Of a stretch of DNA of 64,000 nt, positions 44,154-54,100 are shown piece after piece. The DNA comes from Flavobacteriia bacterium 40-80 (lineage in GTDB: Bacteria > Bacteroidota > Bacteroidia > Flavobacteriales_D > Crocinitomicaceae). The notes under the pieces are model-generated. The model had not been told where the DNA came from. It did no database searches and saw nothing but the letters and a program-made list of their open reading frames with translations. Position 1 is the first letter of the stretch. Each line of letters starts with the position of its first letter. The position numbers and the translations under genes are program-made. The DNA is taken from contig MKVF01000009.1 in assembly GCA_001899145.1 (NCBI GenBank), positions 1 to 64,000 on the forward strand. The letters are read 5' to 3'.

Positions 44154-47100
44154 ATGCACCGTCTTTTCATTCATATACACTACTTCATTGAAAAACGTAA
44201 ATGGCTTTTCTATTTGTCACTGATTGCTTTCCTGGTATTTTGTCTCTTCTTTGCAAGGCGATTGAAATTTGATGAAGATATTACACGGATTCTTCCCCGG
44301 AATGAGAACACGAACATCACCGCAAAAGTCTTAAAACAGCTCAGCTTCAATGATAAGATCACTGTACTGCTTGAGCGGAAAAATGCTTCTGTGGATGAGT
44401 TGAGCGAACAGGCGAGCGTACTCGCAGATTCTTTGAGAAACATGACAAAATACGTCAAAGAAATTGAGGGAATCTTACCTGAAGAAACACTTTTTGAAAC
44501 CTATGATTTTACAAAAGACCATTTACCGTATTTCTTTTCTCCCCAGGAGCTGAAATCATTAGAAGACAGCATCACCCATCAAAACGCGGCGCAAATTGTT
44601 GAAGGGCATTACCGGCAACTTTGGAATCCAACCAGTATTGTGACCAAGCAATTTATGTTTTCCGATCCGTACCAGCTGGTTTTAACAGCTGTCAAAAAAT
44701 TCCAGAACCTGAATATAAGTGATGATTTTCAACTGATAAACGGCTTTTTATTCACTAAAGATTCTTCTCAGCTGCTGTTCTTTATCCAGCCGGTTTTCGG
44801 AGGAAGCGAAACGGAAAACAACACATTTTTTGTGGAGCAATTACAACAGCTGGAAAATGAATTTAATGCAAGATATCAGGCGAAAGTCAGTGTTTCTTTC
44901 TTCGGATCCTCGTTAATCGCGGTCGCTAACGCCAAACAGATAAAGCATGATATCTGGACAACCGTTGCTATTTCCACAACTGTCCTGATGCTGTTGTTGA
45001 TCTTTTTCTATCGTAAAATCTGGATTCCGCTGATCCTGTTCATTCCTACTATTATTGCCGGAATCATCGGAATGGCATTTCTTGCGCTGGTCAAAGATTC
45101 CATTTCAGCCATTTCACTAAGCATCGGAGGAATTCTGATCGGAATTACCATTGACTACGCGCTGCACATTCTGACACATTACAAAACAAATTCCAATATC
45201 GAAAAGCTTTACAAGGACATCACACAACCACTGCTGATGAGCAGCACTACAACTGCTGCCGCTTTTGTCTGTCTGATCTTTGTAAAATCAAACGCGTTAA
45301 AAGATTTAGGTGTTTTTGCCGCAATCTGTGTGCTACTGTCAGCGATTTTCTCTCTGATCTTAATTCCACAGCTATACCGCCCAAAATCCACCATTGAAAT
45401 CGCAAAGTCCAACCTGATCGAGCGGTTTGCCGGCTGGTCATTCGAAAAAAGCAAAGTATTGATCTTTGTCAGCTGCGCTTTAATTCTGGTGAGCTTTTTC
45501 ACATTTAACAAGGTCGGATTTGATAATAATCTTTCTAAGCTGAATTTTATTCCTGATAATTTAAAAGCAGTTGAAAAGAAGCTGGAAGAAAGAACCAGCC
45601 TGACAGACAAATCCATTTACCTGGTCAATTACGGTAATACGCTGGATGAAGCATTGGAAAACAGTGCGCTTTTAGCGGAAAAGCTGAAGCATAACAAAGA
45701 TTTACAGCTCATTAAAAATTACACCGCTATTTCAGAAATTATTCCGGACAGCAAATCGCTGGAGCAACGCGCGGAAAACTGGAATACATTCTGGAACGCA
45801 CAACGTACGGATTCGCTCCGAAACGCGTTCGAAAAGGCTTCTTCTTCCGTAGGCCTGAAAAAAAGCGCTTATGATAAATTCTTCAACAATATAGACAACT
45901 ACCAAACGCTCTCAATAGGTGATTTTCAGAATTTAAAAAGTATTCCTATCCGGGATTTCATCAGTGAATCCAACGGCTTTTATACTGTTTCGACACTGGT
46001 AAAAGTCGATCACGATTCAACAGAACGCTTTGTACAGCAGATCAAAAACAGCAAAAAGCTTGTGGTTGTTGACAGGCAGGAAATGAACGAAAACTTCCTC
46101 GGGCAGCTGAAAGACGATTTCAATAACCTCATCAATTATTCAACAATTGCGGTTTTTGTGATCCTGTTCCTGTTCTTCCGCAGAATAGAGCTGGTGCTCA
46201 TCGCCAGCGTACCGATTCTGCTGACAGCATTGGTCACTGCCGGAATTATGGGAATGCTGCACATTGAATTCAATATTTTCAGCCTGATTGTTACAACATT
46301 AGTATTTGGACACGGTGTCGATTTTTCCATTTTCATGACCAGCGCATTACAAAAAAAACAAACCACAGGAGAAGACGATCTGCGGATCTTCAGAACTTCT
46401 ATTTTGCTCGCTGTTCTGACAACCATTCTTGCTATCGGAGCATTGATCTTCGCAAAGCATCCGGCACTTGTTTCAATTTCTTCTATTTCACTGGTCGGCG
46501 TCAGTGTTGCGGTGCTCATTACTTTTGTTTTTTATCCGCTGCTGTTCAATTTTTTTATCCAGAACAGAACCGAAAAAGGCAAATCTCCCGCAACATTGCT
46601 GGTTTTTGTAAATTCATTGATCTCTTTTTTCTATTACGGCTTCGGATCGCTGATCCTTACTTTCTTCGCGGCAATCTACATTTATCTCTTACCGGGAAAT
46701 CGCAATAAGAAGAAGTACCATTTTCAAGTGGTGATGTCTAAATTCTTTTACACGGTAATGCGTTCCGTTCCGTTCGCCAAACTGAAAGTCAGTCCTTACG
46801 ACAAAAAGATCTTCGATGAACCAGCCATTATCATCGCGAATCACACTTCTTTCCTTGACACACTGAGCGTAGGAATGCTAAGCCCGAAAATCAAATTTCT
46901 TGTCAACGATTGGGTCTATAACTCACCCTTCTTTGGCTGGGCAGTAAAAATCCTTGGTTTTTATCCGGCCTCGCATGGTGTTGAAGGCGGTGTTGAGCAT
47001 CTTCGCCCGCTAATTGAGCAAGGGTATTCATTTGTAGTTTTCCCTGAAGGGACGCGTTCATACACCAATGATATCCAACGTTTCCACAAAGGAGCATTCT

Positions 47101-47762
47101 ATCTTGCGGAAAAGCTGAATTTACCAATTCTACCGATCTACATTCACGGCCAGTCGGAAGCACTTCCGAAAGGCGATTTTATGATTTATCATGAAAAAAT
47201 CACGATTGTGATCGGTGAGAAAATCCCACGGAAAGCACTCGCCGGAAAAGAAATCCGTGAACAGGCGAAGTACGTTTCAAAACTATTTAAATTAAGGTTC
47301 CGGGAATTACGAAACGAACTGGAAGATACCGATTATTTCAAAAATATCGCATTGCTTTCCAATCTGTTCAAAGAACAGGAAGTCCGTAATCTGGCAAAAG
47401 CTGATTTTGAAGCAAACGCAAAACGTTACCTCGAAATCAACAGATGCTTACCAACCGAAGGAAGAATAGCAGTTATCGGAGAGGAAATCGGCAATCTGGC
47501 ATATCTTCTCGGATTAGACAGCCCGAAACGCAGGATCACAAGTTACATAGAAAACGAAGAACATTGCGCTATCGCAACATACAACTATCTGACGGTAAAG
47601 TATGAACTAAAATTTGAAAATCGGAAGATTGAAAGATCAGAAGAATTCATTGCACATTCAGCTGAATTCGATTTTATAATTTCATTGAAAAAGGGCTTGA
47701 GTTTTGAAGCTTTTGAAACGGTGAAAAAAGGTAACGGTTTTACGATTTACAGCACGAAATGA
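44154..47762 (+). CDS. MMPL/RND lipid exporter fused to a PlsC-type acyltransferase, with a methyltransferase-like tail
   Basis: 1202 aa. Residues 1-850 form an RND/MMPL transporter. N-terminal helix YLSLIAFLVFCLFFARRL, a periplasmic loop, a helix bundle (ISLSIGGILIGITIDYALHIL), a second loop, and a second bundle (VTTLVFGHGVDFSIFMTSAL). Both GxxxDY/F-type TM4 motifs are present. Residues ~870-1050 form a 1-acyl-glycerol-3-phosphate acyltransferase domain with NHTSFLD (~896-902) and FPEGTRS (~962). The last ~150 residues (RIAVIGEEIGNLAYLLGLDSPKRRI, HCAIATYNYL) look like a degenerate methyltransferase fold. The fusion suggests acylation coupled to export of a lipid. Overlaps the next gene by ATGA. 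Confidence 0.85.
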   Translation: MHRLFIHIHYFIEKRKWLFYLSLIAFLVFCLFFARRLKFDEDITRILPRNENTNITAKVLKQLSFNDKITVLLERKNASVDELSEQASVLADSLRNMTKYVKEIEGILPEETLFETYDFTKDHLPYFFSPQELKSLEDSITHQNAAQIVEGHYRQLWNPTSIVTKQFMFSDPYQLVLTAVKKFQNLNISDDFQLINGFLFTKDSSQLLFFIQPVFGGSETENNTFFVEQLQQLENEFNARYQAKVSVSFFGSSLIAVANAKQIKHDIWTTVAISTTVLMLLLIFFYRKIWIPLILFIPTIIAGIIGMAFLALVKDSISAISLSIGGILIGITIDYALHILTHYKTNSNIEKLYKDITQPLLMSSTTTAAAFVCLIFVKSNALKDLGVFAAICVLLSAIFSLILIPQLYRPKSTIEIAKSNLIERFAGWSFEKSKVLIFVSCALILVSFFTFNKVGFDNNLSKLNFIPDNLKAVEKKLEERTSLTDKSIYLVNYGNTLDEALENSALLAEKLKHNKDLQLIKNYTAISEIIPDSKSLEQRAENWNTFWNAQRTDSLRNAFEKASSSVGLKKSAYDKFFNNIDNYQTLSIGDFQNLKSIPIRDFISESNGFYTVSTLVKVDHDSTERFVQQIKNSKKLVVVDRQEMNENFLGQLKDDFNNLINYSTIAVFVILFLFFRRIELVLIASVPILLTALVTAGIMGMLHIEFNIFSLIVTTLVFGHGVDFSIFMTSALQKKQTTGEDDLRIFRTSILLAVLTTILAIGALIFAKHPALVSISSISLVGVSVAVLITFVFYPLLFNFFIQNRTEKGKSPATLLVFVNSLISFFYYGFGSLILTFFAAIYIYLLPGNRNKKKYHFQVVMSKFFYTVMRSVPFAKLKVSPYDKKIFDEPAIIIANHTSFLDTLSVGMLSPKIKFLVNDWVYNSPFFGWAVKILGFYPASHGVEGGVEHLRPLIEQGYSFVVFPEGTRSYTNDIQRFHKGAFYLAEKLNLPILPIYIHGQSEALPKGDFMIYHEKITIVIGEKIPRKALAGKEIREQAKYVSKLFKLRFRELRNELEDTDYFKNIALLSNLFKEQEVRNLAKADFEANAKRYLEINRCLPTEGRIAVIGEEIGNLAYLLGLDSPKRRITSYIENEEHCAIATYNYLTVKYELKFENRKIERSEEFIAHSAEFDFIISLKKGLSFEAFETVKKGNGFTIYSTK

Positions 47763-49279
47763 CGGCCCGAAAATATGACATAGTAATTATCGGAAGCGGT
47801 CTTGGCGGACTCGTTTGCGGTGTTGTTATGGCAAAAGAAGGGAAAAAAGTCTGTGTGCTGGAGAAGAACATTCAATACGGGGGAAATCTGCAAACATTTT
47901 CCCGGAACAAGGCTATTTTTGATACTGGCGTCCACTATATCGGCTCTTTGGAAAAAGGGCAGAATTTACACCGTTATTTTGAGTACCTCGGCATTATGAA
48001 AGAACTGAAGCTGCTTCAGATGGATAAAGACGGCTACGATCTGATCACCTTTGATGACGATGAAACAGTTTACAGACACGCGCAAGGTTTTGAAGTATTC
48101 GGACAATCGCTGGCGGATCAGTTTCCGGAGGAAAAAGAAGCAATAGAAAAATACGTAAAAAAACTTGTTGAAACCTGCGAATCGTTCCCGCTTTTCAAGC
48201 TGAAATTTGATACAAATTACAATCCTTCGATTATGGAGGAAAGTGTGTCAGATGTACTGAACAGCCTGACAACAAACGAACGACTGAAGGTTGTTTTACT
48301 TGGTTCCGGATTTCTGTACGGCAGTGTCAAACCTAATACGCCCTTTGCCGTTCATGCGCTTTCTGTCGGTTCGTATATTCAAAGTGCATGGCGCTGTATC
48401 AATGGCGGAAGCCAGATCACCAAAGCGCTGGTGAAGCAGCTGCGCAATCACGGCGGAGAAATTTACAAACGTACAGAAGTAATTCGCGCAGAAGTGGAAA
48501 ATGAGCGGCTGAAAGCAGTTTTCGATCAAAACGGGAATCGTTACGAAGCGGAAACATTCATTTCTAACATTGATCCGAAGCTGACTTTAAAGATCATCGG
48601 AAAGCAACATTTCAAAAAAAATTATATCAACAGGATTGAGAATCAGACGCCGTATATTTCTGTTTTCAGCTTGTATATTGTTTTCAAAAAAGAAGCTTTT
48701 CCCTACCGCAACCACAATATTTATCATTTCCGGAATCAGGAAAATGTCTTGGCAGCAACAAATTATACGCCAGCCGAATGGCCTGAAAATTATATGCTTT
48801 CATTTGCTCCTTCTCATAAACAAAAGGATTCTGCAGAAAGCATGACGGCTTTGACCTATATGCACTTTGACGAGGTCAAAGAATGGGAAGCAACTTTTAA
48901 TACTGCCGCAGACGAAAACATCCGTTCGGAACGTTATCAACAATGGAAAAACGAAAAAACCGAACAATTTTTGCGGAAAATTGAAAAAAAATATCCGGAT
49001 ATCCGGGAAAAAATTCTTTCCATCGATGCTTCCAGTCCGCTGAGCTACAGGGATTATATCGGTGTGGAAAACGGATCACTTTACGGCTATGAAAAAGACG
49101 CTTCCAACCCGTTCCGCACGATGCTTACTCCGCAAACAAAAATTCCGAATTTATGGTTGACGGGGCAGAGCATTAATATGCACGGAATTGTCGGTGTGAC
49201 GATCGGTGCAATGCTGACCTGTAAATATCTCCTTGACGAACAGGAATTTCTCGCTAAACTCACTGCAACAGCACCATGA
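47759..49279 (+). CDS. NAD(P)/FAD-dependent oxidoreductase, CrtI/carotenoid isomerase-like
   Basis: 506 aa. The N-terminal dinucleotide motif IVIIGSGLGGLVCGVVMAKEG with VLEKN, then QTFSRNKAIFDTGVHYIGSLEKG, is characteristic of the phytoene desaturase / carotenoid isomerase / all-trans-retinol saturase group. The C-terminal FAD-binding segment is WLTGQSINMHGIVGVTIGAMLT. Such enzymes occur in carotenoid, flexirubin and aryl-polyene clusters and saturate, desaturate or isomerise polyenes. The substrate here is unknown. Coupled by 4-base ATGA overlaps to genes on both sides, so it works with the MMPL-PlsC and C45 products. Confidence 0.88.
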   Translation: MTARKYDIVIIGSGLGGLVCGVVMAKEGKKVCVLEKNIQYGGNLQTFSRNKAIFDTGVHYIGSLEKGQNLHRYFEYLGIMKELKLLQMDKDGYDLITFDDDETVYRHAQGFEVFGQSLADQFPEEKEAIEKYVKKLVETCESFPLFKLKFDTNYNPSIMEESVSDVLNSLTTNERLKVVLLGSGFLYGSVKPNTPFAVHALSVGSYIQSAWRCINGGSQITKALVKQLRNHGGEIYKRTEVIRAEVENERLKAVFDQNGNRYEAETFISNIDPKLTLKIIGKQHFKKNYINRIENQTPYISVFSLYIVFKKEAFPYRNHNIYHFRNQENVLAATNYTPAEWPENYMLSFAPSHKQKDSAESMTALTYMHFDEVKEWEATFNTAADENIRSERYQQWKNEKTEQFLRKIEKKYPDIREKILSIDASSPLSYRDYIGVENGSLYGYEKDASNPFRTMLTPQTKIPNLWLTGQSINMHGIVGVTIGAMLTCKYLLDEQEFLAKLTATAP

Positions 49280-50925
49280 AAAAAATCATCAGTCTTTTTT
49301 TGGTTTTACAGTTACTGGCTGCATGCGGCGTTAAAAAATCCCTGCAATACATTCCGGATTTATCGCAATACGACACAATTCTCCACGATTCACTGAAAAC
49401 CCAAAATGGTTTAAGAACGCTCGGAGAGAGCTCCGTTTATAAAAACGAATTCGGATTACACGAATTAATCTCCAAAGGAAATCCGTATCAGATTGGCCAG
49501 GCACAATCCTTACTTCTGGATACTTTCAAGCAGCAGCAGGAAAAATATTTTTTTGATCGTATTCAGGAATTCGTTCCCGACGAGAAAAAGCTGAAAACAA
49601 TGCTTGGATTTTTAAGGTTTTACAACCGGAACCTGATCAGTTATATCACACCGGAATATCAGGCAGAATTGTATGGAGGAGCAGTTAATATGTCTCCGAA
49701 ATACGATTTCATGGCAAAGTCGTTCATTCGTTCTGCCTATATGCACGCTGCCCATGATATCGGGCATGCGATGCAGGATCTCATGCTGGTCGGCTGCTCT
49801 TCTTTCGCGCTTTGGGGCAATCAATCTGCTGACGGAAAGCTGCTCATCGGCCGCAACCTGGATTTCTATCTGAGCGATGATTTTGCGAAAGAGAAAGTCA
49901 TTTACTTCGTCCAGCCGGAGAAAGGCTACAATTACATGAGCATTTCCTGGCCGGGATTTACCGGAATTTGTTCCGGAATGAACGATCAGGGACTGACAGC
50001 AACTATCAATGCCGGACGTTCCAAAATTCCGTTCTCCGCAAAAACACCTATTTCCTTACTGGTGCGTGAAATTGTCCAATATGCGCCCACCATTGAAGAA
50101 GCTATTGCCATTGCAAAATCACGAAAAGTATTTGTGTCAGAATCCATTCTCGTCGGAAGCGCCAAAGACAAACGCGCCGTTATCATTGAAGTTTCTCCGA
50201 AAAAATTCGGCGTTTATGAAGTTAAAGAAGGGCAGCCGCTGATCTGTACCAATCATTTCCAGAGTGATGCTTACAAAAAAGACAAGCGCAACAAAAAACA
50301 AATTTCCGGCAGCCACTCACAGTACCGTTATGAACGTTTACAGCAATTGCTCAACATACAGGCTGTTTCTCCCGAAAAAGCAGTGGGAATTTTACGAACA
50401 ACCACGGGTCTGAACAACGAAGATATTGGCTGCGGAAACGAGAAATCACTAAATCAGCTTATTTCTCATCATGGAATCATATTTCAGCCGGAAGACCTGA
50501 AAGTATGGGTATCTGCCAATCCGTACCAGCTGGGAACATTTGTCTGCTACGACTTGAAAACTGTTTTTGCTTCACCGCGAAAAGACACCATTGCTCTTTT
50601 CTGTGATACGATTCAACGTTCTGATTTTCTGGCTACAAAAGCGTATAAAGATTATGAGCTGTTCAAACAGAAAGTAAAAGAAATTGACGGTGCAATAAAA
50701 CAACAGCAGCCGCTTTCGGGTTTTAATCCGGAAACTGACTTGATTCCATTAAATCCTCATTTATGGTTCGCCCATTACAAAGCAGGAAAGTATTTCTATA
50801 CGTTCGGTAATTACGAAAAAGCGAAAAACTGTTTTGAAAAAGCATTGTCCATGGAAATTTCCTCTGTCGGGGAACGGGAAATGGTGAAAGATTATTTAAA
50901 GAAGAGCAGAAAGAAGTTGAAATAG
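49276..50925 (+). CDS. C45/NTN-hydrolase-type amidase lipoprotein with C-terminal TPR
   Basis: 549 aa. Lipoprotein signal MKKIISLFLVLQLLAACG (Cys17). The region from VGCSSFALWGNQSADGKLLIGRNLDFY, with Cys174 directly after Gly173, matches the active-site start of choloylglycine/acid-ceramidase/C45 NTN hydrolases, which usually self-cleave before that Cys. Further family blocks: SWPGFTGICSGMNDQGLTATINAG, and TNHFQS with an Asn. Residues ~490-549 form one TPR-like helix pair (LWFAHYKAGKYFYTFGNYEKAKNCFEKALSM). Probably an amide or acyl hydrolase/transferase on the periplasmic or surface side acting on the exported lipid. Last gene of the cluster. Confidence 0.85.
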   Translation: MKKIISLFLVLQLLAACGVKKSLQYIPDLSQYDTILHDSLKTQNGLRTLGESSVYKNEFGLHELISKGNPYQIGQAQSLLLDTFKQQQEKYFFDRIQEFVPDEKKLKTMLGFLRFYNRNLISYITPEYQAELYGGAVNMSPKYDFMAKSFIRSAYMHAAHDIGHAMQDLMLVGCSSFALWGNQSADGKLLIGRNLDFYLSDDFAKEKVIYFVQPEKGYNYMSISWPGFTGICSGMNDQGLTATINAGRSKIPFSAKTPISLLVREIVQYAPTIEEAIAIAKSRKVFVSESILVGSAKDKRAVIIEVSPKKFGVYEVKEGQPLICTNHFQSDAYKKDKRNKKQISGSHSQYRYERLQQLLNIQAVSPEKAVGILRTTTGLNNEDIGCGNEKSLNQLISHHGIIFQPEDLKVWVSANPYQLGTFVCYDLKTVFASPRKDTIALFCDTIQRSDFLATKAYKDYELFKQKVKEIDGAIKQQQPLSGFNPETDLIPLNPHLWFAHYKAGKYFYTFGNYEKAKNCFEKALSMEISSVGEREMVKDYLKKSRKKLK

Positions 50926-51124
50926 AATTATTTATTTACACAATTTTATTTTTAGCTTATCAATTTTCATTTACCGCAGAAATTCAGGTTTTATTAATAA
51001 TCTCTGTGCATCTATAGTAAATCAATAAAATCTGGTAGTTTACTCATAAATTCCGTCGTAGATTGTTCAACCCTATACCCCGTTATCCCTACAATCAAAT
51101 CATCCGTTTTTCAACTTTTAGAAT

Positions 51125-51132
51125 TATCTTTG
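51125..51132 (+). promoter_or_regulatory. -7 promoter element of ileS
   Basis: TATCTTTG, exact TAnnTTTG match, 26 bases before ATG 51159 and inside the longest reading frame. It argues against the upstream start at 51063. Confidence 0.55.
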
Positions 51133-51158
51133 CAGGTTATCAACAAACTGACAAAGTA

Positions 51159-54100
51159 ATGAGTTCAAAATATCAAGAGTACAAAGGATTAAACCTGCCG
51201 AATGTAGCGGCGTCTGTAATGGAAAAATGGGATGCGGAAAGCATCTTTGAAAAATCCGTTGAAACACGCGAGGGAAATCCGCCGTATGTGTTTTTTGAAG
51301 GACCACCGTCCGCGAACGGACTACCGGGAATTCACCACGTAATGGCCCGCTCTATCAAAGATATTTTCTGCCGTTACAAAACCCTGAAAGGATTCCAGGT
51401 AAAACGCAAGGCAGGCTGGGATACACATGGTCTTCCTGTGGAATTAGGGGTTGAAAAGGAATTAGGCATCACGAAAGAAGATATCGGTGTAAAAATCTCT
51501 GTGGATGATTACAACAAAGCGTGCCGTGAAGCGGTGATGCGTTATACCGACATCTGGAACAAGCTCACAAAAGACATGGGGTATTGGGTGGATATGGAAC
51601 ATCCGTACATTACCTATGAATCCAAATACATGGAAACAGTGTGGTGGCTGTTAGCTCAATTGTACAACAAAGACATGATGTACAAAGGCTACACCATTCA
51701 ACCGTATTCTCCTAAAGCGGGAACAGGGCTTTCTTCCCATGAATTAAATCAGCCGGGTTGTTATCGTGATGTGAAAGACACAACAATCGTAGCGCAGTTT
51801 AAAATGGCAGATGGTCAAAAAACACCTTTCGGCATAGACAAAGATGTTCATTTCCTTGCTTGGACAACTACTCCGTGGACACTTTCTTCCAATACGGCGC
51901 TGGCGGTCGGGCCGAACATTGATTATGTTCTCGTAAAGTCATTCAACCAATATACCCATCAAGCAATTAATGTTGTTCTGGCTAAAAACTTAGTGAGCTA
52001 CCAGTTCTCCAAGGTTTACACCGCTGTTGAAACAGTAGAGGCGCTTGCAGCTTATACCGCAGGGGACAAAACTATTCCGTATTTTATTGCAGGTGAATGT
52101 AAAGGCAGCGATCTGGTCGGTTTGAAATATGAGCAACTATTACCGTACGCATTACCATACGAAAATGCAGACAAAGCATTCAGAGTAATTCCCGGAGATT
52201 TCGTAACTACGGAAGACGGAACCGGAATTGTTCATATTGCGCCTACATTTGGTTCAGATGACGCAAAGGTGGCTGCTGAAGCAGGTGTTCCTGCCATGCT
52301 CGTGTTAGACGAAACAGGCAAAGCAGTTCCATTAGTAGATCTTCAGGGCAGATACCGTCAGGAAATGGGAGAATATGCCGGAATGTATGTTAAAAATGAA
52401 TACTACGATGTCGGGCAGGAACCTGAAAAATCAGTGGATGTTTTGATCTCTATTCAACTGAAAACGGAAAACAAAGCATTCAAAGTGGAGAAATACGAGC
52501 ACAGTTATCCGCACTGCTGGAGAACGGACAAACCGGTATTGTACTATCCGTTGGATTCTTGGTTCATCAGAGCTTCCCGTGTAAAAGAACGTATGATGGA
52601 ATTAAACAATACCATCAACTGGAAGCCGGAAGCGACGGGTTCGGGGCGTTTCGGAAAATGGCTGGAAAATGTCAACGACTGGAATTTATCACGTTCACGC
52701 TACTGGGGAATTCCTATTCCTATCTGGGCAACGGAAGAAGGAGATGAGCAAATCGTAATAGCTTCTGTGGAACAATTAAAAGCGGAGTGCGATAAATCCG
52801 TAGCAGCAGGGCTGATGGATAAAAATCCGCTGGCAGATTTCGTACCGGGTGATATGTCCAAAGAAAATTATGACAAAGTAGATTTACATAAAAATTATGT
52901 GGACAAGATCGTTTTGGTTGCTCCTTCCGGGAAACCAATGAAACGTGAAGCCGACCTTATCGACGTCTGGTTTGATTCGGGTGCAATGCCGTATGCACAA
53001 TGGCATTATCCATTTGAAAACAAGGAGATGATCGACGAACACAAAGGGTTTCCGGCAGATTTTATCGCAGAAGGTGTTGATCAGACACGTGGCTGGTTCT
53101 ACACACTTCACGCTATCGGAACCATGGTTTTTGACTCAGTTGCTTATAAAAACGTTGTTTCAAACGGTCTCGTACTGGACAAAAACGGTCAAAAAATGTC
53201 CAAGCGTTTGGGGAATGCAATTGATCCGTTCACAACACTGGAAAAATACGGGCCGGACGCGACACGCTGGTACATGATTACCAATGCGCAACCTTGGGAC
53301 AACCTGAAATTCGACCTGGACGGAATCACGGAAGTACAGCGCAAATTTTTCGGAACGTTGTATAACACCTATTCGTTCTTCTCCTTATATGCGAATATCG
53401 ACGGATTCAACTATTTCGAAGCGCAGGTAGCTCTTTCTGACCGGCCGGAAATCGACCGCTGGATTTTGTCAAAGCTGAACACGCTGATCAAACAGGTAGA
53501 TGAAGCTTACGAAACGTACGAGCCGACTAAAGCAGGACGCCTGATCCAGGATTTCGTAAATGATCAGCTTTCTAACTGGTATGTGCGTTTATGCCGCCGC
53601 CGCTTCTGGAAGTCGGAAGATTCACGGGATAAGCTTTCTGCTTATCAGACCTTGTACACGTGCCTGGAAACAGTAGCTGTTTTAGGTTCTCCGATTGCTC
53701 CTTTCTTTATGGATCAGCTGTTTACAGACTTAAACAATGTCACCAAACGTCACAATGTAACTTCCGTTCACCTTGCGGATTTCCCGAAAGTGGATGAGAC
53801 GATCATCAACGAAGAGTTAGAAGCTCAGATGGAAATCGCACAAAATGTTTCTTCACTGGTACTGGCATTACGTAAAAAGGAACGTTTAAAAGTACGCCAG
53901 CCGTTACAAAAAATTATGGTTCCGGCATTGAGCGAGCAATTTGCAAAAAACATCCGCCACGTTGCCGATCTGATCCTGTCAGAAGTAAATGTGAAAGAGC
54001 TGGAACTACTGGAAGAAGGAAACGGAATGCTGGTAAAATCCATCAAGCCGAATTTTAAAACGATCGGGCCGAAATATGGCAAACAAATGAAAGCGATTGC

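Noticed and set aside
51063-51158. Upstream start extending IleS by 32 residues
   Set aside because: The -7 element TATCTTTG lies within it and the extension has no match to the IleS N-terminus.
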